From contig NC_037325.1 in NCBI RefSeq assembly GCF_000143535.2, positions 1,240,001 through 1,304,000 of the forward strand: a DNA stretch of 64,000 nt. Direction: 5' to 3'. This DNA comes from Botrytis cinerea B05.10 (Eukaryota; Ascomycota; Leotiomycetes; Helotiales; Sclerotiniaceae). The translations under genes were made by a program, and so were the position numbers. The notes beneath the pieces are model-generated. The model was given only the letters and a program-made list of their open reading frames with translations. It made no database searches and was not told where the DNA came from. Positions 1-13,400 of this stretch are shown here, in pieces. The number at the start of each line of letters is the position of its first letter. Position 1 is the first letter of the stretch.

Positions 1-1
1 C

Positions 2-724
2 ATTGCTATGAAGAGAATATATGTAGCAGAGCTACAGAATATCCAAAGCTGGTTGTACAAAGCTCAACGGGCATACAATTTCGAGGCTTTGAACCCAACG
101 AACGTCCTTGGTGAATTCTTTCGCTATATTGATATGTCTCAGTACACCTACGCTCTTGTTGAGGCGGCTCATCAATCATTGTTCCAAGCATACAATGAAT
201 ATTTGGATCTCTATACCAGCTCCAGACGAACATTTTCTTCGCACAAATACTTCCTCGGGGAAGACGAAGTGCGGAGTATCAAGTTCGATTTTCCAGACAG
301 TGCACTGCTGCAACTGAACATTGCGCCCCCTGACCCAAAGGCTACCAATTCCACATTTCCAAATATGGCCGATATCCGACTGACGAGAGTCCGTTTATTT
401 CTACCCAATGTTACTACTGATGATGGTACGCTTCATGCTGCGCTGACTCATCTGGGTGACGAAACCCTAGTAGACAAAAAGAACGCTCAGATCACTTTTT
501 CCCACAAGACATATCCTGTTGATTTCATCTACGACATTGCAACAAACAAGCCGACAACAGACGGAATCATTGGAAATATGGATGATCCCAATTTGTATGC
601 TCTTCCAGGACCTTTTGCAACATGGGAAATCAATATTCCCAAAAATTACAATCCTGGTTTAGTGCTCTCGGAGATCGATAAGCCCTATTTGGAATTTGAG
701 GGAATCTATCGTCCAATGGGCTAA
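2..724 (+). CDS. 3' part of an unrecognised protein gene (5' end outside window)
   Basis: The frame is already open at base 2 and runs to TAA at 722-724, giving at least 240 codons without an intron. The first ATG at 8 is probably internal. The product is mixed alpha/beta: a helical stretch (about residues 10-75), then a beta-rich part with many aromatic and Pro/Asn turns, ending in EFEGIYRPMG. I do not recognise it securely. The helical-then-beta arrangement and the terminal PFATWEI segment faintly recall the C-terminal region of very large Tc-complex A-type proteins, which have relatives in some fungi. That is a weak impression only, and no function is claimed. The next gene lies on the opposite strand and converges on it. 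Confidence 0.6.
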   Translation: MAMKRIYVAELQNIQSWLYKAQRAYNFEALNPTNVLGEFFRYIDMSQYTYALVEAAHQSLFQAYNEYLDLYTSSRRTFSSHKYFLGEDEVRSIKFDFPDSALLQLNIAPPDPKATNSTFPNMADIRLTRVRLFLPNVTTDDGTLHAALTHLGDETLVDKKNAQITFSHKTYPVDFIYDIATNKPTTDGIIGNMDDPNLYALPGPFATWEINIPKNYNPGLVLSEIDKPYLEFEGIYRPMG

Positions 725-1541
725 CAGAGTAATTGTGAAAATCACTAGATCTTTCGATTATAAGTTGTGCTTAAGTGGTTACATAGGCCTGGTTTTACAA
801 TGGTAAGATAAGGGGCAGTTCCTGCTTTGAGTTGAAAATCTGTTATTAAACACCAACAATAATTCCCACATTTCAGCATGCACTGTGAACGATCCAACAA
901 AAAAGTAAAATAAAAGACATTTCAAAAATTAAGCAAGAGAGCAAATCTCCCACTACAAAATGTGACCGATCCAAGAGCTCCTTATGTGGACCCTAAGCGT
1001 AGAAAAATTCCCAAAGTAGACGGTCTCACTTTCGCAAGGGCCATTGTGCGCAGTAGCAGAAAAAAAAGGGGGATTGATTCGAAGACCGAGAACTTCCTCG
1101 TAAGTTCATAATCGTCCATTGTTGCAACCCGAACCCTCTTATAATTTACAATGATAGTGCAAATAAAATCAGATCAACGGCCAAGCTAGGGAACAATACG
1201 CAAAATTTCAGGTGTATATAACAGAGAAGAGAAGATGTCACCAAATTTGAGAAGAATAATGATATACATAGGTATGCTATTCATATAAGCCAAGTAAAAT
1301 CAGAGGAAGAAGAAAAAGCGCATCGCAATCATTCATGAAAAAAATAGCCCACCAGGCCTAGCCCAAAAAAGATTTACCTTCCAGTTATCATTATACATAG
1401 AACATAATTTTTCGAGTCATTCATTCCAGCTTGTTTCCAGCCTGAATACCTATCATACTCGTCAGACCAGGCCAGGGTCTAACCTTTTTATGCTCGCTCG
1501 CTTCATCTTAGCTCCGATGCTGACACCCCGGGAAAACTTCA
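725..1541. other. intergenic, convergent 3' regions
   Basis: No credible gene. The AT-rich sequence lies between two converging genes and probably holds both 3' UTRs and polyadenylation sites. Confidence 0.6.
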
Positions 1542-4500
1542 TCAACGATTCCTTTTAGAACTTGCCATCTCTCCGTACCTTCCTCTCTCCTTCGTCGTAT
1601 CATATGCCTGCAGTACTCTGGTTTGCGATTCGTCCGCCTGAGAGAAGGCATAACCACGCTGTTTGCGCATACGTTGAACTTGTCGAACCTTGCGAATGGC
1701 CTTCTGGAATTGCTCCATTCTGTAATACGAGTGGTTAGAAAGGTGACTTGTAAGAACGGGATGGAAACTGGAATGTACCTTGGCCTATAATCTTGAATAT
1801 TGTATTTCTGGATCTCTTGAATATGGTGGTAGGATTGTGGGTAATACATCCGTTTGGCACTATGAGCATAGATTAGCATCTCCGGAAAGATAAGACTACA
1901 GATAACCTTACTATTTCCATGAAAAGTCTCTCAACAAGCATAACATAGGCAATGCCAAACCTTGAATCCAGAAGACTGGACTTCCAAATAATCGAGGAAT
2001 AACACCCTCATATTCCATGGAGAAGCCTAGCTTGGGCGCCACTGTAGCATACACAGCGATGAAAATGATCCAGATGAGCATACTGCCAGGTATGGCGATA
2101 ACGTGATATTTTGTCCAAACATTTACCACAAGAGCTGCTTTTCCAAGAACAGTTGCCAAAACGGCAGTATAGAGTGCTGTACCCCATACCCAATGGCCTG
2201 CTGTTTTGCCGTCGCCCTGTGGCAAATCACGCCACCAGATAAGTTCCGAGGCGATATATAGAATCAGAGAATGATAGAACCCGTTACCAATCCAAGCCCA
2301 GAATGAATGCTGTTTGAAGAAGGTATTCTTTTGACCCAATTGATAAAGTTGCGGATATCTATCAAGAAGTCGAGCAGATATAAATTGATCAAAGATACCC
2401 ATTGCAAGTGGAGGAAGAACCGTAAAGAAGACATTGTAAAATGATAGAGTCCACGATTCGTAGATGACTTCTCCAGAGAAAACGTTTTGGAATGAATACT
2501 ATAGACTGTTAATAGTAGATCAACTTGAAGAAATGTGAAAGGCATACCCAGAATTGTGTCATGTATAGCGTGATGTTTTTGTAGAAAGAATAGAGAATAA
2601 CCTTGCTAACTCGCTGGTAACTCCATGCACCATGAACTAAGAGGAGTTTACGCAGATATCTGAATTGTCCGATCGCAACATCAGCACTTCTGGCGGCTTG
2701 TAGACCTTCCATACCACTGATACCAACACCAATATGGGCTGCTTGAATCATTGAAACATCATTTGCTCCATCACCAATAGCCAACAGGATAGCTTTTCTG
2801 TTGCGTTTGACGAGCTTGACGACTAAAGCCTTCTGAAGTGGAGATACGCGACAACATATGACAGCTTTACACATGACAGCAAGATCGAGGAAGTCTTTCT
2901 CCAAATCTTTTTCGAGAGCATAGGTCAAAGACTTCCCATCAATAACCAAAGCAAGAGTCTCCATAGCAATAGTGCCATCACCTTGTGTTCGTATGGCATC
3001 GAGTTTCTTTTGTATATTGTTCCTAGTATCCATTGCTGTTTCTTCATTGACGATGAGAAGAGTCATATCTTCACTGATCAACTTACAACTCATTCCTATG
3101 TTGATGGCTGTTTCTTGACGATCTCCGGTCAATACCCAAACCTTGATGCCGGCCTCTTGTAGAGTATGGATCGTCTCGGGAACACCATCTTGCAGACGAT
3201 CTTCAATCGCTGTGGCTCCAAGTAATGTAAAATCCCGCTCCAGAATTTCAGCAGCTTTATCCAATTCATCGGCACGATTACCACTGACGGTAGTTTGTGC
3301 TTTGTCAAAGACTGACCACCACTCTTGGTACTCATTTTCAGGAATTTCTCGCATTGCCAGACAAAGTGTTCTTAGACCCTCTGAAGCATATTCTTCCAAA
3401 TGCTGAAGTGTCGCTTCAACATGTGGGTTGTCTGGACCAAGCCGTTCCAGAATAACAGTGTCGGCTCCTTTGCAGTAGCATCTGATTTGCCCATCTGGAC
3501 ATCGGAAAATTGCCGACATTCGCTTTCTCGTTGAGTTAAATTCACAAACCGCAAGGAGCTCATACTCATAAACCTCTCCCCCTACGGTAATCTGTACAGA
3601 TCTTGGCTTGCGTGCACTAAACTGATAACCCATCAAAACAGCTCCTTCGACCAGAGCACCTTCGTCGGGAGATGCTGCTTGATATTTGATGGCTCCGCCC
3701 TTCTCATCAGATCGTTCAGGAATAACGGTATGGCAAGTAGATAAAAGGGCAAGAAAGTGATGAATAGCTAAAGCCGACTCATGTGTTTTGAGGTTTTCCT
3801 TAAGTCGATGGAAGTCATGAACTCCAACCTCCTGGCCGTCGATGTTGGTGGCTCGGCGATCTTCTGGTACATCCTCTGCGTATTGAATTCCACCGATAGA
3901 GCATTGCTTGAATTCCATTTGATTACATGTTAATGTTCCAGTCTTGTCTGAAAAAATGTATTCCACCATACCAAGTTCTTCGACTAAACTCGATGTTCGA
4001 CAGACAGCCGGAGTATCAGTCTTGTCATGATACATGTCGAGATCGTCATTGATTAAAATTGCATGCCAGTATTTGACCATTTCGACGGTGACGAAAAGAG
4101 AAATTGGAACCAGAGCAGAATACAGAACCCAATAAGTGGCAATATCAGACCAAAATTGCGAAACTTTCTTCGCCGTAGTGATTGAAGCAGAATAACCGAG
4201 ATAGCTTAATTCTGCTCCCTTGACCGATCTAACTATAACATCACCCAATGAACTTATAACACTCAAAGCGATCAAGATAGCTACAAGCATTAGAACCAAT
4301 ATATTCAGTTGGCGCTCCACAGCTGTTCTCTTTATTGGCGTTGCCGTCGCATTCCGCATAAGTTTGGTTTCGTGACCAGTAAATACAACAACTCCATGAA
4401 TCCAGGGAGTGTTACGTAGTGTTGCACCTCTAAGCAAAAGTTGATCTGGTTGTAGAGGAAGCTCCTTCTCTCCACCGCCAGCAGCCAAGGTAAGTGTACC

Positions 4501-5754
4501 CTCATAGGTATATAGACTGCTATTCGGTTGTTCCGATCGCAACTTTCCGCCCAATCTACTAAGTTCGTTGGAACTGACCATCACGCATGTTTCTGGAATG
4601 GCCTGTTTGATTTTGAGATTAGTCTCACCGTCTAGATTGGCAGTTTCAATATAGCATAATCCCTCCGGTTCCGAACTGGCTAGTAAAATAATATCTGCAG
4701 GAAATGACTCTTCAGATTCTACACGAACGATGTCGCCAACAGAAACATTGATCCATTTAGTATCCGCGAATGAAGACCCGCGTAAAACGCGAGCCTTTGA
4801 ATTGTTCAGCGAAGTATCAGATGTTTTTCTCCTGTAATCCTCAACTAATTCTTTACCGGCAGATACCAAGAGGACCAAGATCAAAGGTCCGATGGTGGTG
4901 TATTGGTTTGTTGGAGAAATGTCGGGTATCTGTTGCAATGCTGCAGTGAACAAGAAGAATAAATTGGCAAATTTAGAAAACTGCTCGAACAAGAATTTCG
5001 GTAGAAAGGTTGCAACATTGTACTTGGCTGTAGATATATGATTATCCACGTATTTGCTTGTGCTGTTAGCAGGAGGATTGTTGAGATGTATAATTCTGGG
5101 ACCAAGAGTTGAAGGATCTGGCTTTCCTCTACCAAACCCGAATTTAAATTTTCCAGATTTGTTCCCAGACTGTACCGGCGTTTCAGGCTCATGCGTGTCT
5201 GCTCGATTCCTCGCCCCTGCTTCAGTCAAGGGGAGATCCATTTCCGAATACTCAGCTCCCATTCCAAACATACTTTTCGCCTTGCCCATAATTCCACCTC
5301 CCAAACTCATTATGCTACTGCGATTTCGACCATGGCCCCTCATTTCTGCCCCGTCACCAGGAACGGCCGTACCATGGTGATAATACTCCGAAGAATGCCC
5401 ATCATCTGGAAAATCGTCCAAATCATCCGCATATCGTTGGTAATTATTTAATCCTGAAGTTTGACTGTATGATGCTGAGTTTGCATGAATGTATGGCGGC
5501 TGTGCTCCACTCGTTTGATAGCCAGGCCCTCCTGGAAGGTTGTTGATGGTAGAGGGTGTAGACGGAGATGGTGCGCCAACGAAATTGTCGTAAGAAATCG
5601 AAGGTCTGGGATTCGACTCATCATGGTCTGCATTGTAGGCGCGCAAAAGGTCGTCATCATTCATAGGGGCGCGCTGCCCGGTGTGGTAAATGGGTTGTTC
5701 ATCATGCAAATCGAGAAGTAAGTCGTCTCGATCATTTGAAGGCTGTCCAGCCAT
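1542..5754 (-). CDS. DRS2: P4-type ATPase, Drs2-like aminophospholipid flippase
   Basis: Moves phosphatidylserine and phosphatidylethanolamine to the cytosolic leaflet of late-Golgi and endosomal membranes, driving vesicle formation; this is the known role of Drs2. Four exons join in frame: 5754-2548, 2498-1912, 1859-1779 and 1719-1542, giving 1350 aa, the usual length for fungal Drs2. Introns are 49, 52 and 59 nt. Visible motifs are the P4 actuator LDGETNLKIK (about residue 375), the phosphorylation site SDKTGT with Asp603, TGDRQETAINIG, and the hinge GDGANDVSM (about residue 990). The N-terminal 240 residues are polar and Gly/Ser/Pro-rich. The C-terminal exons encode the last membrane helices and the conserved tail YHHIQEIQKYNIQDYRPR, the region associated with regulation in Drs2. 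ATG 5754 opens the frame and is preceded by a leader with no competing frame. It diverges from the CRIPT gene. Confidence 0.96.
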
Positions 5755-6307
5755 GCTGGAAAACAGCTCGAGGTCGTCGCACTCAATGCGGAGATCAGAT
5801 TGTAATCATGCGATTCCTGATTGTCCAAAACGGTCGTGATGTTTTGCAAATTCAGAATTCGTTGTCCTCTTCACTTATAGTTGCATAGCCTCTTTGAGAG
5901 ATTTAGGGATGGCGGCTGTAATGTGAGTGCCGCTTAAGTTCGTCAATGGCAACCAATTCTTTCGTGCGTCGTAGACCGCGTACTTCAATGTATTGTTTGG
6001 TCTTCGTGTTCGTTATATGCGCAATAATCTCAGGGTCAATTCGGGAGTCGTTTTGAAGTTCGTATTAAGTCTTGGATTCTTGTCTTGGTTGCTAAATTAG
6101 GATTGACATCCACAATAATAAAGATGGTTATAATAATAAGTTACAGGGAGAGCTCTAGTTCGCTTCAGCCTTCTACGCAAGGCCGCCAGCCAGGCCAGGT
6201 CCCGCCTCGCCCGCATTCTTACTTTCCCGCAATTGATAACTGACATCACATCACATAAAAGTCGATCATAATTCCAAGTAATACCATACTCATCAAATTC
6301 TCTCGAG
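5755..6307. promoter_or_regulatory. shared divergent promoter region, DRS2 / CRIPT
   Basis: 553 bp lie between the two start codons of genes that point away from each other, so both promoters must lie here. I see no unambiguous TATA box or operator. Confidence 0.5.
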
Positions 6308-6787
6308 ATGGTTTGCACAAAGTGTCAAAAGAAATTGTCTACTACGTCTTTGGCAACTCCAGAGGTCAAAAAGAAGAATGACATGTATCTTGGTTCGCCA
6401 GCTGGATCATCATCATCCAAGGCTGGTTCGAAGACCTCCGCCACCTTGGGGAATAATGGTATAGGCAAGGTAAGATCCAATTCTTTCTCGAGACATTCCA
6501 TCATTGTTAATATTTTGATGGCAGAGTAAATTGTTATCGAAAGCTGCTAGAAATCCTTATGCTACATACTCGACAACTTGCACCGGCAAAGAATGCAGCA
6601 CAAAGGTTGACCAGGGCAGAAAGTATTGTCTGAAGTGCTCATACAAAGCCAACGGTATGCACCGGATCTCTTCCTCAATGAGTTGTGGAGATTCTAACAC
6701 AGAATAGCTTGCGCAATGTGCGGAAAGTCGAATGCGAAGGCGTCTTCAGCTCCAGTTGTCGCTGGACAAAAGTTCAATTTGAAGTGA
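6308..6787 (+). CDS. CRIPT family cysteine-rich zinc-binding protein
   Basis: Three exons, 6308-6469, 6525-6654 and 6708-6787, join to 123 aa. The N-terminus MVCTKCQKKL is the family hallmark. Four paired cysteine knuckles are seen: C3/C6, C73/C78, C89/C92 and C99/C102, the last as ACAMCGK. Animal CRIPT was first described as binding PDZ domains. Its broad conservation in fungi and plants, and its reported association with the minor spliceosome in species that have one, point to a more basic role that I cannot specify for this fungus. The stretch between the first and second cysteine pairs (about residues 20-55) is Ser/Gly/Lys-rich and probably disordered. Introns are 55 and 53 nt. Confidence 0.9.
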
Positions 6788-9375
6788 GGAACGGCGCCGG
6801 CGCAAGCAGGGAGTAATTACTAGAATAAACATTTGGAAATGGCGCCCGGAGTATTTGTAGGGTCTCTACGACGAGCAAAGAATGGCCCGCGATTTATTTG
6901 GTGATTATATATTGGCAGGAAGCATTACAACTTCATTGTTCGGATGGACACTTAAACTGAGGCAGTGGAGAACATAGGATTATACCGATTGCGGAACATG
7001 CATTCCCACTCACTAGAGCACATGCTTGAACACTTCCTACACACATTAGATTGCGATTTTGAATATCCGTCAAACTCGCGATAATCGATATGCCAACAAG
7101 CAGAAACTTAATTTCACAACATAGCGCTGGGCAAACAATACAAGTGGTTTCGAAACGGGACTCTTCGTTTAGATCCAGACAGACGGACTATTGACCCTAA
7201 AGATGACTATCTACAGATGTACAAGTCTTTGTGGAGACCCAATACATTTCTTCTAAACCAAATTCCTAGTGGCAATTCCACCTTTGATGATTTATGAAGA
7301 TCGTCAAAATGTCCCAATCTGGAATTTGGCTCCCAAGTCACATCAATCTTGACTTTCCTATGGAATAGCGGAACGAGTATAGATTTAACATCCTCTCCTA
7401 CAATTCACGTGAGCTATGTGTTTAGGGGTCGGGAATGCGAGGAAGAAATACCAAGGCGTCCGTTGACAACGAGCTCTGAGCGTCGTTTAAATGTGAATGA
7501 GTTAGAGTTTACGTTGTAAACGACTTCCATCGGATCGAAGGGCGCATTATCTCGACGTGTGTGGTCTTGCATGGTGGTTTATCGCAATACTTTCCTAGTG
7601 TTATTTCAGTGGTATATCTGTAAGTTTGGCAGATGTGTTGAAATCTTCTGGTTGCAAAGTTTTATGTTTATATACATACGCCTTTCTCGAATTGGGATTT
7701 ACTTTAGGTGATTCTGAGGCTCAAACAGTCAAGATGCGAATGGTTGATCTGAATGTGACTGTTTCTTTATTTCCCTTTCTGCTTTGATGGCCCTATTCTG
7801 ATGATTCAAACCATGAAAAGAATTGGTGGTTGAGATGCATGTGAATGCCTTTTGTGATTCACGGGACAAGTTTCTACCATTTCAACAAAAGCCAAGATAC
7901 CTGACATATACGACAAGCCAAAAGCACGACTCACCATCACACATTCTACCCCTCTCAATCCCCAAACCATCCCAACCATTCAATATCTCCCTCTCCCAAA
8001 CATTCTAAATATCCTCTTAAACACAACTTTCCGCAAATTCCTCCTCATCAAACCCGTAATCGCTATGAATCTCCTCTGGCGCATCCCGTCGACATCGTAT
8101 CCTCAATAAAGAAGATTCAATTTCTTACATACTCAAATCCGCTTGTCAGAGATTAGATGTCAAATCCAAGTATCTCGTCTCGAGTTTCGGGAATTTATGT
8201 ATGTCATTTATGATCCAAAAATCAGACGTTAGAAGGGTTTTAACCTCAAATATCCTGATAATCTTCAATAATTTTCGTTCTCAAATAGCATATACTTCCA
8301 CTTCCTGTGTTCAAATGATGGAACGGCGAAGATTAATGAGAGTAAGGCTAGGTAGGGCTTGGATGGATTTTGTTCAATACTGATGAATCGAAGTCTTACT
8401 AGCCATTGAGCTGGCATCTCGTTAGACTGGCTTGCTGAAATTGAATTTCATAAGTCTAGGCCTTAAAATCTCGGATGGCGTCTGCCCATACCAGAATAAC
8501 ACTCCCTCTTGCTAAGCGAATAACAGATTAAACAGAACTGAGGCTGGATGTCGACTGTTTCCTTTGGATATCGATCAAGGGATGAGCCGGAGTTCTGTAT
8601 TTTTTGAAGGCATGAGTTGAGTCTGGCAGAACAAGTACATGCAAATCCAATTCGGTCGGTTGAAAAGGGGGGTTAGATCGGTTATCTTGAGATCGACATC
8701 GGCACTAAAACAACTAGAAGGTTCTCAAGATATTCTAGCTTCGATTTAGGACAAAATTCTACTTTCCGCGTTTTCGCTACATAAACTGGTTCAGAGATAT
8801 TTGTTCACGATTTGAAATTTGGCGATATGGATTGGTTGTGAGGGGACAGATATAAGAGAACTTAAAATGAGGACACCTTTCATTGAGAAAGCCATTTTGA
8901 ATGACAGATCGCATTCGAAATGGAAGATGGAGAATGCTATGAGCTAAAGAATAAATGGTAGTGTAGAGCAGTGGAAATATCTGAGCTCAGCAGTTGTCCG
9001 ATGACGACTAGACTATGGACAATTGTGTGGCGAATTCAGAGCACTTAGTGAGTCTAATGTTCGTCTGAATTTTATCAATCGATCAATAGATTTTTTTGGA
9101 CAAAAGGGAGTAGTTACATGTTATGTTTAATAGCCACTTTTTGTATCAAATTAATAAAGAGTGATGCTCAATTAAGAAATGTTGCATTCCACGGGTGATT
9201 TTCGGTAAAACTTTTGGTGAATTGATGCTGAAAACAAAATCAACCACACGCGAAAAATATTTGGTGACCGTTCAATCTAGCGCTCGTTCATTTATAATAG
9301 AAATCTATGACATAATTAGGTTCAATCTCTTTTGAACATTACCTGTCTCCATTGTCGACTTCATATCATTTAAAA
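6788..9375. other. intergenic, 2.6 kb
   Basis: No frame here looks like protein and no RNA gene was recognised. AT-rich single-copy-looking DNA without obvious tandem repeats. Confidence 0.5.
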
Positions 9376-10447
9376 ATGGCTTCAAAAACTTGTACTTCAT
9401 GTCTGCGAGCGCTGAGACTTCAATCCGGACGTACTGCCAGGGTAAATAACCCCTCAATGGTTGCAAGAAGCGCAAATATCCATCACTAACTTTCTTCAGA
9501 ACAGCATTGCGAAATTGAACCCCGCCACCTCGCGAGCTTTCGCAACAGCGAATGATAAATATGCCAATCTCGCAGAGGTCAATCAAAATCATGGGTCATC
9601 AATCCCTCCCGTCGCACCACCGCGTGCTGGAGATAAGACAAAACACTCTGCACACACCTCACCAAGTCTTGCCAGAGAATTCAAAAAGGTTTCGGGCAAA
9701 GCCATAACCGAAACATATACCGCATACGGTGCTACAGAAGAGCTTTATAAAACCTGCGGTGCACAAGCAGACTACTCCATACCACAGGCGTCAGATCCAG
9801 ATGCAGAAATGCCAAAGACAGAAGAGGGTGAAGACTTGGGTGTTGGTAAAGGCTGGTGGCATGATCGTACGTTATTCTTCTCTCTCTTAGATGACGCAGT
9901 CCTAATCTAATGATTCTCTTTTCTTTCAGAACTAGCATTGAAACCCACCTTCAGCACTTGGTCACAGGTAACAATGCTTCATTTATATCTTCTTTCAGTT
10001 CGTCTTCGATGTTTCCCAGGTTCCGAGTCGCAGCCTTGGCAACAGCATCTTCTCGACCACTTCTTTTATGATGCCGAGAATAAAATGATCATTAATCATA
10101 ATATGCATGCTCGTGGTACTCGTAATAAATATCTTAAGGATATGTTTGTGCAGTGGCGAGGTCTTCTAGCGGCGTATGATGAGGGTTTGGCCAAGGGCGA
10201 TGCTGTATTGGCAGCGGCAGTCTGGAGAAATGTCTTCAAGGCAAATGAGGATGTTGATATCAAAGGACTCGCGACGATCGTCAGCTATATGAGACATACC
10301 ATGCAGGAGTTGGAAAAATTATCAGATCAAGACATCATGAGTGGACAGCTGACCTTCAGTGATCCAGCTGGAGAAGCAAGTCTTGTTGGTATCAAGAGCA
10401 AAATGATGGACTTGCCACTCAACCAGGCGCCGGGAAAGCCTCTATAG
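9376..10447 (+). CDS. CBP3: mitochondrial ubiquinol-cytochrome c chaperone (CBP3/UQCC1 family)
   Basis: Assembly factor for respiratory complex III. In yeast, Cbp3 with Cbp6 binds the mitoribosome exit and newly made cytochrome b. Exons 9376-9441, 9500-9866 and 9930-10447 give 316 aa. The family core lies in the last exon: FSTWSQVTMLHLYLLSVRLR, the DHFFYDAE segment, then ARGTRNKYLKDMFVQWRGLL and AYDEGLAKGDAVLAAAVWR. The N-terminus is basic, hydroxylated and poor in acidic residues, as expected for a matrix targeting sequence. Introns are 58 and 63 nt. A second possible intron (GTAACA..TTTCAG near 9970-10001) should not be removed, because the family sequence reads through it. Confidence 0.93.
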
Positions 10448-13400
10448 ACCCAATATAAAGAAGGAGATATACTCATGATTACGCAATCCACTCTAGAGCA
10501 GCTCGCTCAACTGTATTTTAAGGTTATGTATTATTAATGAAATCAGCCACTATCAAAACTGGCATCACAACTTGCCATCACAACATGATGAACTGATTTC
10601 GAAAACCATAGAGATGGATCCTATTGGAATGGAATACATAAAAAATGGAATCAAATTACTTACAGGGAACCTCTATTTAACTACTATATAGTTACCAATA
10701 ACAAACAACCAGACGCTTCGTACTTCAGGGGGCGGCAAGTCCTGTTTCCACGGATGTAGAGTGGTGTTGATGTTCTCGCTCCTCCAATATAGTATCTAGC
10801 AGTAGCAGTAGTTGTTCGTACTCTAGATCCAATCCCACCATGAAAATAAATCAACGCATTCTTTGAATCGTTATCATCCAGCATAAATGGATGTTGGACA
10901 TAAGGGGAATGAATTTCAGTCGGACATATGACAGATGAATTTTGTTCTCATGCCACATGGGGCAACGAAGATATTCTGATCTTTCTACAGCTGTCTTTCT
11001 TTCGCGTTGATCTACTTGGTAGCAGATTCTAGCTTTATTACTCCCAGCGTGGTATTGGAATAGGAGGTAATTGCACTAGAACTACTAGCTATCTAGCTCG
11101 CTCCCAGAGACCTCAATTTCATATTGAAAAAACATCGGATTCGCAGCAGCAAAAGAATCAGAATATTAAAGTAATACCAAACACAAGATCAAAAGCACAA
11201 TTTGCTGGAAGCAATGAAGAGAAGATACTTGCTCTTGCCAGTATGAATATTTTACCGGCTTTGTTTGGATATGCTTGCGTTTGGTTGTTGAGTCTTGTGC
11301 ACCATATGCTAGCCACAATCTTTAGGAAGATCCTAGGTTGGCCTTGCGAGTGCGTTATGTATGGTGTGTGAGATGACCTGGGTTCTCGAATGTTGGGCTT
11401 GTAATAATAATGTTGTAATGGGTTAAGGGCTGGTAGTAAGTCAGTTGAGATTGTCGGGAAGTGTGTATCCTAGCCTTCTTGTGCCAATTTGTTTTTCCTG
11501 CTATATTTCTTTGAGTTGGGTAGAAATACGTGAGAGTATTTGGTGGTTTGCGGGGCATTTTTTTTCCCGTACAGAATGAAAGAAGGTTTAGTCGATGGTG
11601 TGTTATTGTGTTGTTGGCTCTTTTGGAAATGAGTTTTATGTTCCTGCTTATTCGAAGAAGAAACGTTAGCGAAGTTTCTAATGTATTCTTGGGATGAGTA
11701 AGAGAGAGAGAGAGAGAGAGAGAGAGAAATGGGCAGACAGCAAAACTATATCTAGTTTAACGCACTATCGATCCATATACTGTATAGTGGTATTCGAAAG
11801 TGGTAGTAAATATTCTCGGATGTCTGGCTCTGACTCCCTGGTATCAATCGTTCTTCTGTAATATCATTACGTCCAACACTTGTCATGGCATATTAGAAAA
11901 TTCAAATGTAGTTTTGAAAGAATGTGACGCTGCAATGATGTATGGAAAGAAGATATAAAAGTATTTGTATTGAATTTCTACGTGCACTTCACTCCACTAC
12001 ATCCCCTACGATATTAGCGTCCGTATGTGGAAATAGACACACGAGTCACTTCGCTCCATCGAACTAGGCTCACGCTACTCCTGCACTTCTCTCAATTTAG
12101 CAGGCTAGAGATATGTCAATGACGGTGTATAAGCTGTTCCTATAATTCAAAATACCTTTTTCTCCATATTTCGAATTCTTAATTAAGTTATTGGTTGAAT
12201 CTTCCCATTTAAAGCATTTTGACACCGGGACTAGATGTTTCCTAATGACTGGTGGAGAGTTTGATACTCCAATCATAATTCTATAATGGATCTGTTGCAT
12301 ATCTGAGATTTGTGGGTCTTGAATTAGCAAGTTGTCACGATTCTATGATCTTTCTAGCCCTGGTGTGATTCAGCACTTTCCTTATTCTTACTGCGATTTG
12401 TGGCCACAGTATAGAGTGGCACAAGCAAGCCCCTGGATTTTACAGGTGGTTGTATCCTGGTACTGCTTATATTGATAGTTTGAACAGTTGGTGTTGGCAT
12501 GGTTATCATGCTAGAAACATGAAATCGTACAAGTTGTTAAGACCGCTAGATTTCGATGAATGGAAAGAAATGTAATACTTTACTCCAAGTGCGAACTGAA
12601 GGCTTTCTTTTCTTTGTCAGGCTCTTTCCCACGCTTCTGTTGATATGGTTCACAGAGTGGAAGGAGCCGACTTGATAATCGTGAAACTAGAGATGTTTAG
12701 CGTCCCCTAGACTCCTCTAGCGGGCATGTAGCACATGATTACATGAAGCTTTTCAAGAACAAGCTTTGTTACTGAAAGCTAAGGAACAATATCATAGATA
12801 CTATTAATTAAATTGTAAATTAAAATGTTGTTTACATTCAGAAAAAGAGTTCCTTATAATCTTTCGCTGGTGCCGGAGTAGAAACGCACGTATTTACGAA
12901 TAACCGAGGAAATTGCATAATCACCTACCATGTTATAACGCTTGAATTTTCAGATGGAAGGCACCATTCGAGGCAATTTTGCAAGACGAAAGTCTATTAT
13001 GATATTTATTGTTATTCTTGTACTTCCCAATTTTATCCTGCTGATTAAAGATTCAGATGCTCTTACCTTGAATGATAATACCCCACTCATATTTCAATAC
13101 TAAATACCTGACTTAGTCGTAACTCACTTGTTAGGTCTTCTACCCCTATGCAGCATCCCGTAATTTTTGATCGATGATTTTGGCATACTCATAATATGAC
13201 GATTGGTCCTTAATTAGTAACCCAACCAATAGAAAGATCTGCAGTGTCCTTTTCGTTCCAGTCATTCTCATGATAGCTTCATACTGCCTCTCTGGCATTT
13301 TACCTGCGATCGCCTTTTATCTGTGTTCACAGATTTGGAATTTCAAAACTCTAAATAGAATAGTCAAGGTCTAGTGGTTGGCTACCTTTGGTAAATAAAA

